From Capnocytophaga sp. (GTDB lineage: Bacteria > Bacteroidota > Bacteroidia > Flavobacteriales > Flavobacteriaceae), in NCBI GenBank assembly GCA_030538675.1, contig JAUNTM010000017.1, positions 1-35,495 of the forward strand: a DNA stretch of 35,495 nucleotides. The letters run 5' to 3'. The notes under the pieces are model-generated. The model saw nothing but the letters and a program-made list of their open reading frames with translations, was not told the DNA's origin and did not search any database. Both the position numbers and the translations under genes were made by a program. Every line of letters begins with the position of its first letter. Position 1 is the stretch's first letter. Shown here one piece after another: positions 1 through 7,202 of this stretch.

Positions 1-181
1 GTTGGAACAGTTTTTCTTTACTCCGAAAATAATAGTTGAGCAACGCCAGATTTATTCCCGCCTCGTCCGCAATATCTCGGGTTCGCGTAGCGGCATACCC
101 TTTTTTGTGGAAGACCGTGCGGGCAGCTTCTTTTATTTTTTCTTCGGTGGAAAGTTCCTTGGTTTCTTTTGCGGCAGTCAT
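1..181 (-). CDS. TetR/AcrR-family transcriptional regulator (N-terminal part, cut by window edge)
   Basis: Only the first 60 codons lie in the window; the gene runs off the left edge. Reading leftward from ATG at 181-179, the protein begins MTAAKETKELSTEEKIKEAA and continues through a helix-turn-helix (TRTRDIADEAGINLALLNYY, then FRSKEKLF). This is the typical TetR DNA-binding domain at residues 12-59, with the conserved aromatic-Tyr-Phe at the end of the recognition helix. Family members are dimeric repressors whose ligand is set by the C-terminal domain, which is not visible here, so no ligand or target can be named. A palindrome overlapping its own promoter at 225-258 suggests autoregulation. 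The next gene (Xaa-Pro aminopeptidase) lies on the same strand, behind a hairpin repeat. Confidence 0.85.
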   Translation of the reverse strand, partial: MTAAKETKELSTEEKIKEAARTVFHKKGYAATRTRDIADEAGINLALLNYYFRSKEKLFQ

Positions 182-205
182 TTTTTCACACTATCAAATT
201 CGGGA

Positions 206-258
206 CAAAGATACAACATTTTTTTGATTAAAACAAATTATTTAATCATTTGATTAAA
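206..258 (-). promoter_or_regulatory. Promoter and palindromic operator of the TetR-family gene
   Basis: On the minus strand a -7 element TATCTTTG (206-213) follows a TTTG (234-237) after 20 nt, the usual Bacteroidota promoter form. The -33 element lies inside inverted repeats: TTTAATCA-TT-TGATTAAA at 241-258 (8-bp arms) and a further TGATTAAA at 225-232 pairing with 241-248. TGATTAAAAC occurs as a direct repeat at 225-234 and 251-260. An 18-bp palindrome over the -33 region is what a TetR-type autorepressor operator looks like. The promoter is seen in the sequence; its role as an operator is inference. Confidence 0.65.
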
Positions 259-286
259 ACAGTTTTTTGAAGAGAGTCAATAGAAC

Positions 287-349
287 TAACGTGAGTTCGA
301 TATAATAACGTGTTTATTTACAACAAGTTCTTACGTTGAACTCACGTTA
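287..349. repeat. Hairpin-forming palindromic repeat, copy 1
   Basis: Perfect 12-bp arms TAACGTGAGTTC (287-298) and GAACTCACGTTA (338-349) enclose 39 nt. The inner AACGT (307-311) and ACGTT (333-337) can extend the stem on the right side without a gap and with an 8-nt bulge on the left. It lies after the Xaa-Pro aminopeptidase stop and could end that transcript, although no long T-tract follows. The arm and adjacent bases (AACGTGAGTTCGATATAATA) recur in a second copy near 27283-27331, so this is a dispersed element rather than a simple terminator. Confidence 0.6.
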
Positions 350-392
350 ATGATGGGTTTAATTGTATGCAAATCCGTTTTTCACGGGGAAA

Positions 393-2165
393 TTACGCCA
401 ACGGGCTTGTCAATTTCTCAAACCAAACTTTTACATTACCTTCTAAGTGCGGAGCAATCGCTTCTTCGCAGCGTTTGTGATAGGTGTTGAGCCATTGTAT
501 TTCTTCCGCTGAAAGCAGTTCCGCATTGATTGCCGATTTGAAAAACGGGCACAGCGTCAGCGTTTCAAATTCGTAGAACGTCCCAAATTCATTTTGCGAA
601 TATTCCGTAACAGCCACCAAATTTTCGTGGCGGATGCCGTACTCATTTTCTTTGTAAAAACCAGGTTCGTTTGAGCAAACCATCCCGAGTTGTAAATCTT
701 GGAAATTCATATCTTTACGGATATTTTGAGGGCCTTCGTGTACGTTCATAAAACTGCCTACGCCGTGCCCCGTGCCGTGTCCGTAGTCTTTGCTGTTTTT
801 CCAAAGTGCCATTCTCGCGAAAGCGTCAAGTTGAACGCCTCGTGTTCCTTTGGGAAAGCGAACCATCGAGAGCTGTATCATTCCTTTGAGAACCAGCGTA
901 CTGTCATCAATGAATTGCTGTGAAATTGTACCGAGGGGTACTGTACGCGTGATGTCGGTTGTACCTTCTAAATATTGCCCGCCCGAATCGACCAGCACAC
1001 TTCCTTCGGCAAAAACTTCCTTGCAGTTTTCTTCTTTTGCGGAATAATGCACAATCGCACCATTGCCTTGATACCCGATGATGCTTCCGAAACTCTCACC
1101 AACAAAATTTTCGCCTTCGGCACGAAATTCTTTTAGTTTTTTCCCGATGGAATATTCGTTCATCGGTTGGTTGCCAACTTCGTGCGTAAGCCAATAGAGG
1201 AATTTGACCATCGCCACGCCATCGCGCACCATTACCTTGCGGAAACCTTCCAATTCGGTTTTGTTTTTAGTGGCTTTCATCAGATTACCGGGGGGCGGCG
1301 CTATAATAAAGGTGTTTTTTGCTGATACTATTTCGAAAATCGCCTGATTGGCATTGGGGGCAACCCATATTTTTTTATTTTCTACAGACTGCAGGTACGT
1401 GAAAAATTCGTCGTAAGACTTAATTTTTACGCCATTTTTTGACAAATGGGAACGCACGCTGTCATCTATTTTTTTCAAATCGGCAAAAAGAATTGCTTCA
1501 TCAGCAGCCAATGCGATGTAGCCGAGGAAAACAGGATTGTATGCCACATCGCTTCCCCTGAGGTTGAGTGTCCAAGCTACATCGTCAAGAGAAGTAATTA
1601 AATGTAAATCAGCTTTTTGAGCGGTCAATTTTTGCCGTATCGCATCTAATTTTGCAGCTACGGACTGCCCAGCCCATGTATCAGGATGCACAAATATTGG
1701 GTTTGTACCACTGTCAGGTCTGTCAGTCCATATTTTTTTGATTAACGGGTTGTCAATCAAATTAATAGAACTCTTTGCTAAGGTTTCTTGCAAATGTTGC
1801 CATTGCGAATGCGAAGTAGTCAGGGCATTGACGGCAACCGTTGCTCCTGATGATAATTCGGAAGAAAGCCAACGCACATAGTCGGGGGTTCCTTCCACGC
1901 CATCTTTGAACAAGCCGATGCCCGAACCTTCGAGTTCTATCGGCGCTTGTACAAAATAACGCGAATCTGTCCAAAGTCCTGCTTTTTTTTCGGTGATAAC
2001 CACAAAGCCTGCCGAACCCGTAAAGCCTGAAATCCATTCGCGTTCCTGCCATATTTTGGGCAAATATTCGCTCATGTGCGGGTCAGCGTTGAATACGACA
2101 AAAGCGTCTATTTTTTCGGCACGCATCAATTCTCTTAGCTTTTTTATTCTTTCGGATATATTCAT
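393..2165 (-). CDS. pepP: Xaa-Pro aminopeptidase (M24B metallopeptidase)
   Basis: A 590-residue cytosolic aminopeptidase that removes an N-terminal residue preceding proline, using a dinuclear metal centre. Two creatinase-like N-terminal domains (about residues 1-300) precede the pita-bread catalytic domain. The metal ligands are recognisable: two Asp in VLVDSGGQYLEGTTDITRT, the His motif HGTGHGVGSF, and Glu in NEPGFY and YGIRHENL. Its length fits the long, eukaryote-like Bacteroidota form rather than the 440-residue E. coli PepP. It starts 25 nt after riboflavin synthase on the same strand with no promoter visible between, so the two are probably cotranscribed. The gene symbol is by family; the identification as aminopeptidase P is firm. 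Confidence 0.93.
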   Translation of the reverse strand: MNISERIKKLRELMRAEKIDAFVVFNADPHMSEYLPKIWQEREWISGFTGSAGFVVITEKKAGLWTDSRYFVQAPIELEGSGIGLFKDGVEGTPDYVRWLSSELSSGATVAVNALTTSHSQWQHLQETLAKSSINLIDNPLIKKIWTDRPDSGTNPIFVHPDTWAGQSVAAKLDAIRQKLTAQKADLHLITSLDDVAWTLNLRGSDVAYNPVFLGYIALAADEAILFADLKKIDDSVRSHLSKNGVKIKSYDEFFTYLQSVENKKIWVAPNANQAIFEIVSAKNTFIIAPPPGNLMKATKNKTELEGFRKVMVRDGVAMVKFLYWLTHEVGNQPMNEYSIGKKLKEFRAEGENFVGESFGSIIGYQGNGAIVHYSAKEENCKEVFAEGSVLVDSGGQYLEGTTDITRTVPLGTISQQFIDDSTLVLKGMIQLSMVRFPKGTRGVQLDAFARMALWKNSKDYGHGTGHGVGSFMNVHEGPQNIRKDMNFQDLQLGMVCSNEPGFYKENEYGIRHENLVAVTEYSQNEFGTFYEFETLTLCPFFKSAINAELLSAEEIQWLNTYHKRCEEAIAPHLEGNVKVWFEKLTSPLA

Positions 2166-2190
2166 AGTAACTTATTATTAGGGGTTGATT

Positions 2191-2787
2191 TTATTTCGGT
2201 TGGTTTTGGGCGTGTAATTTCGTTACATATTTCCCGATTACGTCAAATTCGAGATTGACAGCATCGTTTATTTTCAAATGCTTGAAATTGGTGTGCTGCA
2301 TCGTGTATGGAATAATTGCTACACTGAAAGTGTCTGTTTTCGAGTCGGTTACGGTAAGACTTACGCCATTGACCGTGATAGAACCTTTTTCGATGGTAAC
2401 GTTTCCGCTTTGGGTATCGTATGAGAATGTAAATCGAGTGCTTCCGTGTTCGTCTCGTATTGAAGTACAGATAGCAGTTTGGTCGACATGCCCTTGCACG
2501 ATGTGCCCGTCGAGGCGCTGGGTTAGCAGCATGCCGCGTTCGAGATTGACGGCATCGCCCACTTTGAGCGCCCCGATGTGGGTTTTGGCAAGCGTTTCGG
2601 CAATGGCGGTTACTTTGTACACATCGTCCGAAATGCCTACGACCGTCAGGCATACACCATTGTGAGCCACACTTTGGTCGATTTTCAGTTCGCTCGTAAA
2701 ACGGCTCTTTATATATAGGTGTACATTGCCTTTATCGTTCTCTACGGCAACGATTTTTCCGATGTCTTCAATAATTCCTGTAAACAT
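2191..2787 (-). CDS. ribE: Riboflavin synthase, alpha chain
   Basis: A 198-residue enzyme that dismutates two 6,7-dimethyl-8-ribityllumazine molecules into riboflavin, the last step of the riboflavin pathway. It is built from two tandem lumazine-binding barrels. The start at 2787 is set by the family signature MFTGIIEDIGKI; the open frame continues 35 codons upstream but that extension does not look like the family. The second repeat begins near GHIVQGHVDQ. The C-terminal helix used for trimerisation is present, and the length is normal. The leader just before the ATG carries AACCCCT repeats on the sense strand. Divergent from pdxA, and upstream of pepP in the same direction. Some annotators use ribC for this gene. 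Confidence 0.93.
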   Translation of the reverse strand: MFTGIIEDIGKIVAVENDKGNVHLYIKSRFTSELKIDQSVAHNGVCLTVVGISDDVYKVTAIAETLAKTHIGALKVGDAVNLERGMLLTQRLDGHIVQGHVDQTAICTSIRDEHGSTRFTFSYDTQSGNVTIEKGSITVNGVSLTVTDSKTDTFSVAIIPYTMQHTNFKHLKINDAVNLEFDVIGKYVTKLHAQNQPK

Positions 2788-3107
2788 ATTATGAGGGGTT
2801 AGGGGTTGGGTTCGGTGTGTTCCGTCAAATTTTAAGAAGGAATGTATAGCAACATTAAAAAATATCGAATTTCCAAAGCTGGCAATTCGCACATAATAGG
2901 TACATTTTGTCCGTGTTTAATTCCACTAATTCTAAAATTTCTACCATAGTAATATCTTTTTATGTACGGAAAACACATTGCGTTCCATATTATTTTTGTA
3001 AATTTGTTTTTGTGTACCACAAAGGTAAGAAATTAAAACTAACAATCGGCAGGATTTTTATTGTTAAAAAAGATGTTGCCCAAGAAAGGTAAAAAGATAA
3101 CACATTC
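2788..3107. other. Gene-free divergent region between ribE and pdxA (320 bp)
   Basis: AT-rich and without a convincing gene. Toward pdxA, two overlapping -7-like elements TATTTTTG (2991-2998) and TAAATTTG (2999-3006) are present, with ATTG at 2977-2980 as a weak -33 for the second. Toward ribE, TACCTTTG lies on the minus strand at 3020-3027; this would give a ribE leader of about 225 nt. I looked for the conserved FMN-riboswitch blocks in that leader and did not recognise them. A short tandem AGGGGTT repeat lies at 2794-2812, next to the ribE start. Confidence 0.5.
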
Positions 3108-4136
3108 ATGGAAAATAACATAAAAGTAGGTATTTCAATTGGCGATATGAATGGCATTGGTGTTGAGGTTATCCTCAAAACCTTTGACGAAACTGAGATA
3201 TTGGATTTCTGTACGCCCATTATCTTCGCCTCGAATAGAATTATTTCGTTTCAGAAACGGCATTTTAATACACAAGCTAATTTTCAAGGTATCGAAAAAA
3301 TAGAAAATGCCATTGATGGAAAAATTAACGTGCTAAACTGTTGGAAAGAAAATCCTAATACGAACTTCGGGCAAGTTACCGATGAAGCCGGCAAATATGC
3401 TTTGTTGTCATTACAAGCCGCAACCGAAGCGCTCAAAAACGGCTCGATTGACGTGCTGGTTACCGCCCCTATCAACAAGAACAATATTCAGTCGGACGAA
3501 TTTCATTTTCCCGGGCACACCGATTATTTGGCTCAAGAGCTCGGCGGCAAAAGCCTGATGTTTTTGGTCAGCGATGATATTAAAGTAGGGTTGCTCACCG
3601 ACCATGTGCCTATCAGGGAGGTGAGTCCGCTCATCACCGAAAAACTCATCACCGAAAAAGTACAGATGATGGACGAGTCCTTACGCAGGGATTTTCGTCT
3701 TCAGCGCCCGAAAATAGCCGTACTTGGACTTAATCCGCATTGTGGTGACAGCGGTGTCATCGGGGCGGAAGACGATGAAATTATCCGTCCTACGCTCAAA
3801 AAAATATTTGAAAAAGGTATATTGGTATTTGGTCCATTCAGTGCCGACGGCTTTTTTGCTTCGCAAAATTATCTTGATTATGACGGTATCATCGCACCTT
3901 ACCACGACCAAGGGCTTATCCCTTTCAAAACACTCACTTTTGGCAACGGCGTGAATTTTACCGCAGGATTGGACAAAATCCGGACCTCTCCCGACCACGG
4001 CACCGCCTACGAAATAGCCGGAAAAGGCGAAGCCCATCACGAATCGTTTCGAAAAGCCGTGTATCAAGCCATTGATATATTCCGAAATAGAACAGAATAT
4101 GATGAACTAATGCAAAATCGTATGAAAAGTAAGTAA
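3108..4136 (+). CDS. pdxA: 4-hydroxythreonine-4-phosphate dehydrogenase
   Basis: A 342-residue NAD-dependent enzyme of pyridoxal 5'-phosphate synthesis. It oxidises 4-phosphohydroxy-L-threonine to a product that condenses with deoxyxylulose phosphate. Signatures in order: GISIGDMNGIGVE at residues 8-20, FPGHTDY around His137, LTDHVPIREV with His166, LGLNPHCGDSG with His211, and APYHDQGLIPFK with His266. His166, His211 and His266 sit at the same numbers as the zinc ligands of the E. coli enzyme, and the C-terminal RTSPDHGTAYEIAG is intact. The start at 3108 gives a normal N-terminus. It stands alone on this strand between ribE (divergent) and the acpP promoter. Confidence 0.95.
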   Translation: MENNIKVGISIGDMNGIGVEVILKTFDETEILDFCTPIIFASNRIISFQKRHFNTQANFQGIEKIENAIDGKINVLNCWKENPNTNFGQVTDEAGKYALLSLQAATEALKNGSIDVLVTAPINKNNIQSDEFHFPGHTDYLAQELGGKSLMFLVSDDIKVGLLTDHVPIREVSPLITEKLITEKVQMMDESLRRDFRLQRPKIAVLGLNPHCGDSGVIGAEDDEIIRPTLKKIFEKGILVFGPFSADGFFASQNYLDYDGIIAPYHDQGLIPFKTLTFGNGVNFTAGLDKIRTSPDHGTAYEIAGKGEAHHESFRKAVYQAIDIFRNRTEYDELMQNRMKSK

Positions 4137-4243
4137 AATGGAGCGTTCTATTTTAAACATTCAAGTTATTGATTTTCAAATTATTGCGAATAAATATTAA
4201 CATTATGCAAATAAAAAATAATGAATAAAATCGGTAGAAAAGG

Positions 4244-4272
4244 GTTGATTTAAAAAAAGTTTCCTATTTTTG
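4244..4272 (+). promoter_or_regulatory. Promoter of the acpP-fabF-rnc-pyk block
   Basis: TTG at 4244-4246, an 18-nt spacer, then TATTTTTG at 4265-4272. This fits the Bacteroidota promoter form with a leader of about 25 nt to the acpP start at 4304. The surrounding DNA is very A/T-rich, as expected for a strongly expressed gene. Confidence 0.65.
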
Positions 4273-4303
4273 CCCTCAGTAAATAAATTAAAATTAGAAA
4301 ATC

Positions 4304-4540
4304 ATGTCAGACATTGCATCAAGAGTAAAAGCTATTATCGTTGACAAATTGGGAGTAGATGAAGCCGAAGTGGTTTCAGACGCAAGTTTTACGAACGATT
4401 TGGGAGCAGATTCATTGGATACTGTAGAATTGATTATGGAATTCGAAAAAGAATTCGATATCCAAATTCCTGATGACCAAGCAGAGAATATCGCTACTGT
4501 AGGTCAAGCAGTTAAGTACATCGAAGAAGCTAAACAATAA
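4304..4540 (+). CDS. acpP: Acyl carrier protein
   Basis: A 78-residue acidic four-helix protein that carries growing acyl chains in type II fatty acid synthesis. The phosphopantetheine attachment site is Ser37 in the motif [15 protein letters not shown] at the start of helix II. The length and start are typical. It has its own promoter and is followed by a 13-bp hairpin before fabF, so it may be made in excess of the genes downstream. The genes after it (ketoacyl synthase and RNase III) are the usual neighbours. Confidence 0.97.
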   Translation: MSDIASRVKAIIVDKLGVDEAEVVSDASFTNDLGADSLDTVELIMEFEKEFDIQIPDDQAENIATVGQAVKYIEEAKQ

Positions 4541-4575
4541 GCGAATAACTCTATTTTTCCGAGTTAAAAAATAAG

Positions 4576-4613
4576 AATACACCTACGAGCAGCGTTTCGT
4601 AGGTGTATTTTGA
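4576..4613 (+). terminator. Hairpin between acpP and fabF (partial terminator or attenuator)
   Basis: Perfect 13-bp arms at 4576-4588 and 4597-4609 (AATACACCTACGA and its complement) with an 8-nt loop, followed by TTTT. It lies 35 nt after the acpP stop and 37 nt before fabF. No promoter motif of the usual form is visible between it and fabF, so some transcripts must read through. Confidence 0.7.
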
Positions 4614-4646
4614 AGTATCTAATTAATACCAAACTTTGAAATCATT

Positions 4647-5894
4647 ATGAAGAGCAGACGTGTTGTAGTAACAGGGTTGGGGGCATTGACACCCATAGGA
4701 AATACCGTAAAGGAATATTGGGATAACCTCATCGCTGGAGTCAGTGGTTCTGCTGCGATAACACATTTTGACACGAGCAAGTTCAAGACTAAATTCGCTT
4801 GCGAAGTCAAAAACTTCAATGTTACGGATTTTATCGACCGCAAAGAAGCGCGTAAGTTGGATAAATTCACCCAATATGCCCTTGTTGTAAGCGATGAAGC
4901 TATAAAAGATGCAGGCTTAGACCTCGAAAATATCGACAAAGACCGCGTAGGTGTGATATGGGGAGCAGGTATCGGTGGATTGGAAACGTTCCAGGAGGAG
5001 GTTTCTTCTTTCGCTAAAGGCGACGGCACACCGCGTTTCAATCCGTTTTTTATCCCTAAAATGATTGCCGACATCGCACCCGGAATGATTTCTATCAAAT
5101 ATGGATTCAGAGGCCCTAACTTCGCAACGGTTTCGGCTTGTGCTTCATCCGCAAACGCGATGATTGATGCACTGAATTATATCCGCCTTGGGTATGCCGA
5201 TATCATCGTATCGGGAGGCTCGGAAGCGGCCGTTGTTGAGGCTGGAATGGGAGGCTTCAATGCGTTGCACGCACTCTCGACCCGCAATGACGAAGCGGCT
5301 ACCGCATCACGCCCTTTTGATGCTACCCGCGACGGCTTTGTATTGGGCGAAGGTGCCGGGGCTATCATTCTTGAAGAATACGAGCATGCAGTGGCTCGTG
5401 GAGCCACTATATACTGTGAACTGGCAGGTGGCGGACTTTCTGCCGATGCGCACCACATGACCGCACCGCATCCGGAAGGGCTTGGAGCTAAAAATGTGAT
5501 GCTCAACTGTTTGAAAGATGCAGGTATAAGTCCTGACCAAGTCGATGCAATCAATATGCACGGCACTTCAACACCATTAGGCGATATTGCCGAGTCAAAA
5601 GCGGTCATCGAAGTATTTGGAGAACATGCTTATGACATCAACTTGAACTCGACCAAATCAATGACGGGGCATTTGCTTGGGGCTGCCGGAGCGGTTGAGG
5701 CAATTGCTTCAATCTTGGCTATTAAAAACGGCATCGTTCCACCAACGATTAATTTTAAAAATCCTGATGAGAAAATCGACCAGCGCCTCAATTTTACTTT
5801 CAATAAGGCACAGAAAAGAGATGTGAGAGTAGCGATGAGCAATACATTCGGGTTTGGTGGTCATAACGCTTGTGTCCTTTTCAAAAAGATATGA
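4647..5894 (+). CDS. fabF: 3-oxoacyl-[acyl-carrier-protein] synthase II (KAS II)
   Basis: A 415-residue condensing enzyme that extends acyl-ACP with malonyl-ACP by decarboxylative Claisen condensation. The catalytic triad is visible: Cys165 in TVSACASSAN, His305 in NMHGTSTPLGD and His342 in SMTGHLLGAAGA. The C-terminal glycine loop NTFGFGGHNA is intact. The thiolase-fold halves and length are those of FabF rather than FabB or FabH. It is followed after 6 nt by rnc, consistent with one transcript from the acpP promoter. Confidence 0.97.
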   Translation: MKSRRVVVTGLGALTPIGNTVKEYWDNLIAGVSGSAAITHFDTSKFKTKFACEVKNFNVTDFIDRKEARKLDKFTQYALVVSDEAIKDAGLDLENIDKDRVGVIWGAGIGGLETFQEEVSSFAKGDGTPRFNPFFIPKMIADIAPGMISIKYGFRGPNFATVSACASSANAMIDALNYIRLGYADIIVSGGSEAAVVEAGMGGFNALHALSTRNDEAATASRPFDATRDGFVLGEGAGAIILEEYEHAVARGATIYCELAGGGLSADAHHMTAPHPEGLGAKNVMLNCLKDAGISPDQVDAINMHGTSTPLGDIAESKAVIEVFGEHAYDINLNSTKSMTGHLLGAAGAVEAIASILAIKNGIVPPTINFKNPDEKIDQRLNFTFNKAQKRDVRVAMSNTFGFGGHNACVLFKKI

Positions 5895-5900
5895 TACCCT

Positions 5901-6638
5901 ATGTGGAATCTTAAAAAAATATTGAATTTTTCCCGTCTTAAAAAAAAGGACGGGATTTTTTATGCAAAACTAAAAATTTTGCTCGGGTTTGAGCCGAAAA
6001 ATCTACAATTTTACAGCGAAGCGTTTACGCATCCGTCCTACCAGCATCACAGGCATAAGCGCAAAAGTTTTGAGCGTTTGGAGTTTTTGGGCGATGCCGT
6101 ATTGGGAAGTGTGGTGGCGGAACATCTATTCTTGAACGCACCCGAAGAGGACGAAGGTTATTTGACGAAAATGCGTTCCAAAATCGTAGAACGCCGTAAC
6201 CTCAACGAGTTGGGCGAAGAGTTGCATCTTTGTGATTTTTTGCGAAGCCGTCTTTCCATGCAACAATTGGGGCATAACATCAACGGAAATCTGTTTGAAG
6301 CCTTGATTGGCGCTATCTATCTCGACACAGGTTATGAGAAATGTACGAAATTTATTCATCAAAAACTCATCATCCGCTACGGCGACCTCAAGCGGCTCGA
6401 AGGTAAAATTATAAGCCATAAAAGTTTGCTGATAGAATGGTGTCAAAAACACAAGAAAAAATTTTCTTTTGAAACGTGCGAAGATGTGAATGACCGCTCG
6501 GGAATGCGGTTTTTTGTTTCAAAACTGATCATTGAAGACTATTCGTGTACGAAAGCACGTGCGACCTCTAAGAAAAAAGCGGAAGAAAAAGCTGCCAAAC
6601 GGATATATTTTAAAATACAAGGCAAAAAAATAGAGTGA
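5901..6638 (+). CDS. rnc: Ribonuclease III
   Basis: A 245-residue double-strand-specific endoribonuclease that processes rRNA and other structured RNAs. The N-terminal catalytic domain contains the signature ERLEFLGDAVLG (Glu58, Glu61, Asp65) and FEALIGAIYLD (Glu133). The position that is Asp114 in the E. coli enzyme, a metal ligand, is Asn130 here; as far as I recall, Asn is usual in Bacteroidota. A dsRNA-binding domain fills about residues 175-240 and ends in a Lys-rich helix (ATSKKKAEEKAAK). It starts 6 nt after fabF, so it is translated from the same message. Confidence 0.95.
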   Translation: MWNLKKILNFSRLKKKDGIFYAKLKILLGFEPKNLQFYSEAFTHPSYQHHRHKRKSFERLEFLGDAVLGSVVAEHLFLNAPEEDEGYLTKMRSKIVERRNLNELGEELHLCDFLRSRLSMQQLGHNINGNLFEALIGAIYLDTGYEKCTKFIHQKLIIRYGDLKRLEGKIISHKSLLIEWCQKHKKKFSFETCEDVNDRSGMRFFVSKLIIEDYSCTKARATSKKKAEEKAAKRIYFKIQGKKIE

Positions 6639-6729
6639 ACCCTCTTGTAAGATTACAACTTCAATGTACACTTGGTTGAAATATAGTTGAACAATTTGTT
6701 AAGAGCGAGGATATTTCATCAATATATTA

Positions 6730-6737
6730 TATATTTG
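6730..6737 (+). promoter_or_regulatory. -7 element upstream of the IPExxxVDY gene
   Basis: TATATTTG at 6730-6737 matches TAnnTTTG and lies 20 nt before the ATG. No good TTG stands at the expected distance: the nearest TTTG (6695-6698) is too far upstream. It is a plausible internal promoter for the IPExxxVDY-pyk pair. Confidence 0.4.
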
Positions 6738-6756
6738 CAAACGAAACGCGTAAACT

Positions 6757-7200
6757 ATGGGGACATTTCAGCTTGATGATGCCGACTCTGACAGCGAACA
6801 CCTACTGATAGCCATCCATACATCATTGGAAGACTATCGGTTAGCGTATTTCCTGAATCTTCATCTGCAATTGCGTTTGCATAAAACAGATGATTGGATA
6901 AGCAATAAGATACCGTACTCATGCTATCAATATACCGATGAGCCGGAGGTAGAGTGGTTTTGTATCGCAAATAAAAATGTCCGTCATGCGGATGATGTAC
7001 AGCAACTGTTTGCCACAGCAGAAACCAATTATCTTATAAACGAACATAAAAAAGTAGACTATTGGCTCAAAGCAACGTATGAATATTCACTGCCCAACGC
7101 AATTGAAATGTGTGCAGTGATCAAAAATATCCCGCTGGTCATTATGACATATAGCGTGGACTTTCAAAAATTAAAATCGAAAAACAAATTAATATTTTAG
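6757..7200 (+). CDS. IPExxxVDY-family protein of unknown function
   Basis: A 147-residue soluble protein with no signal peptide or membrane segment. The family is a flavobacterial one known mainly by its position between rnc and pyk and by its name-giving motif. Here the motif reads INEHKKVDY at residues 94-102, so the usual Pro is replaced by Asn while Glu and Val-Asp-Tyr are kept. The protein ends only 2 nt before the pyk start, which suggests coupled translation. No function is known to me; the conserved place hints at a link to pyruvate kinase or RNase III, but that is inference. Confidence 0.8.
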   Translation: MGTFQLDDADSDSEHLLIAIHTSLEDYRLAYFLNLHLQLRLHKTDDWISNKIPYSCYQYTDEPEVEWFCIANKNVRHADDVQQLFATAETNYLINEHKKVDYWLKATYEYSLPNAIEMCAVIKNIPLVIMTYSVDFQKLKSKNKLIF

Positions 7201-7202
7201 GT

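Noticed and set aside
2788..3019. FMN riboswitch in the ribE leader
   Set aside because: The long leader invited this, but the conserved RFN blocks were not recognisable on the minus strand.
3102..3107. Possible Shine-Dalgarno site before pdxA and other genes
   Set aside because: No consistent purine-rich site is present at the right distance before starts in this window. This fits Bacteroidota translation, so none was annotated.
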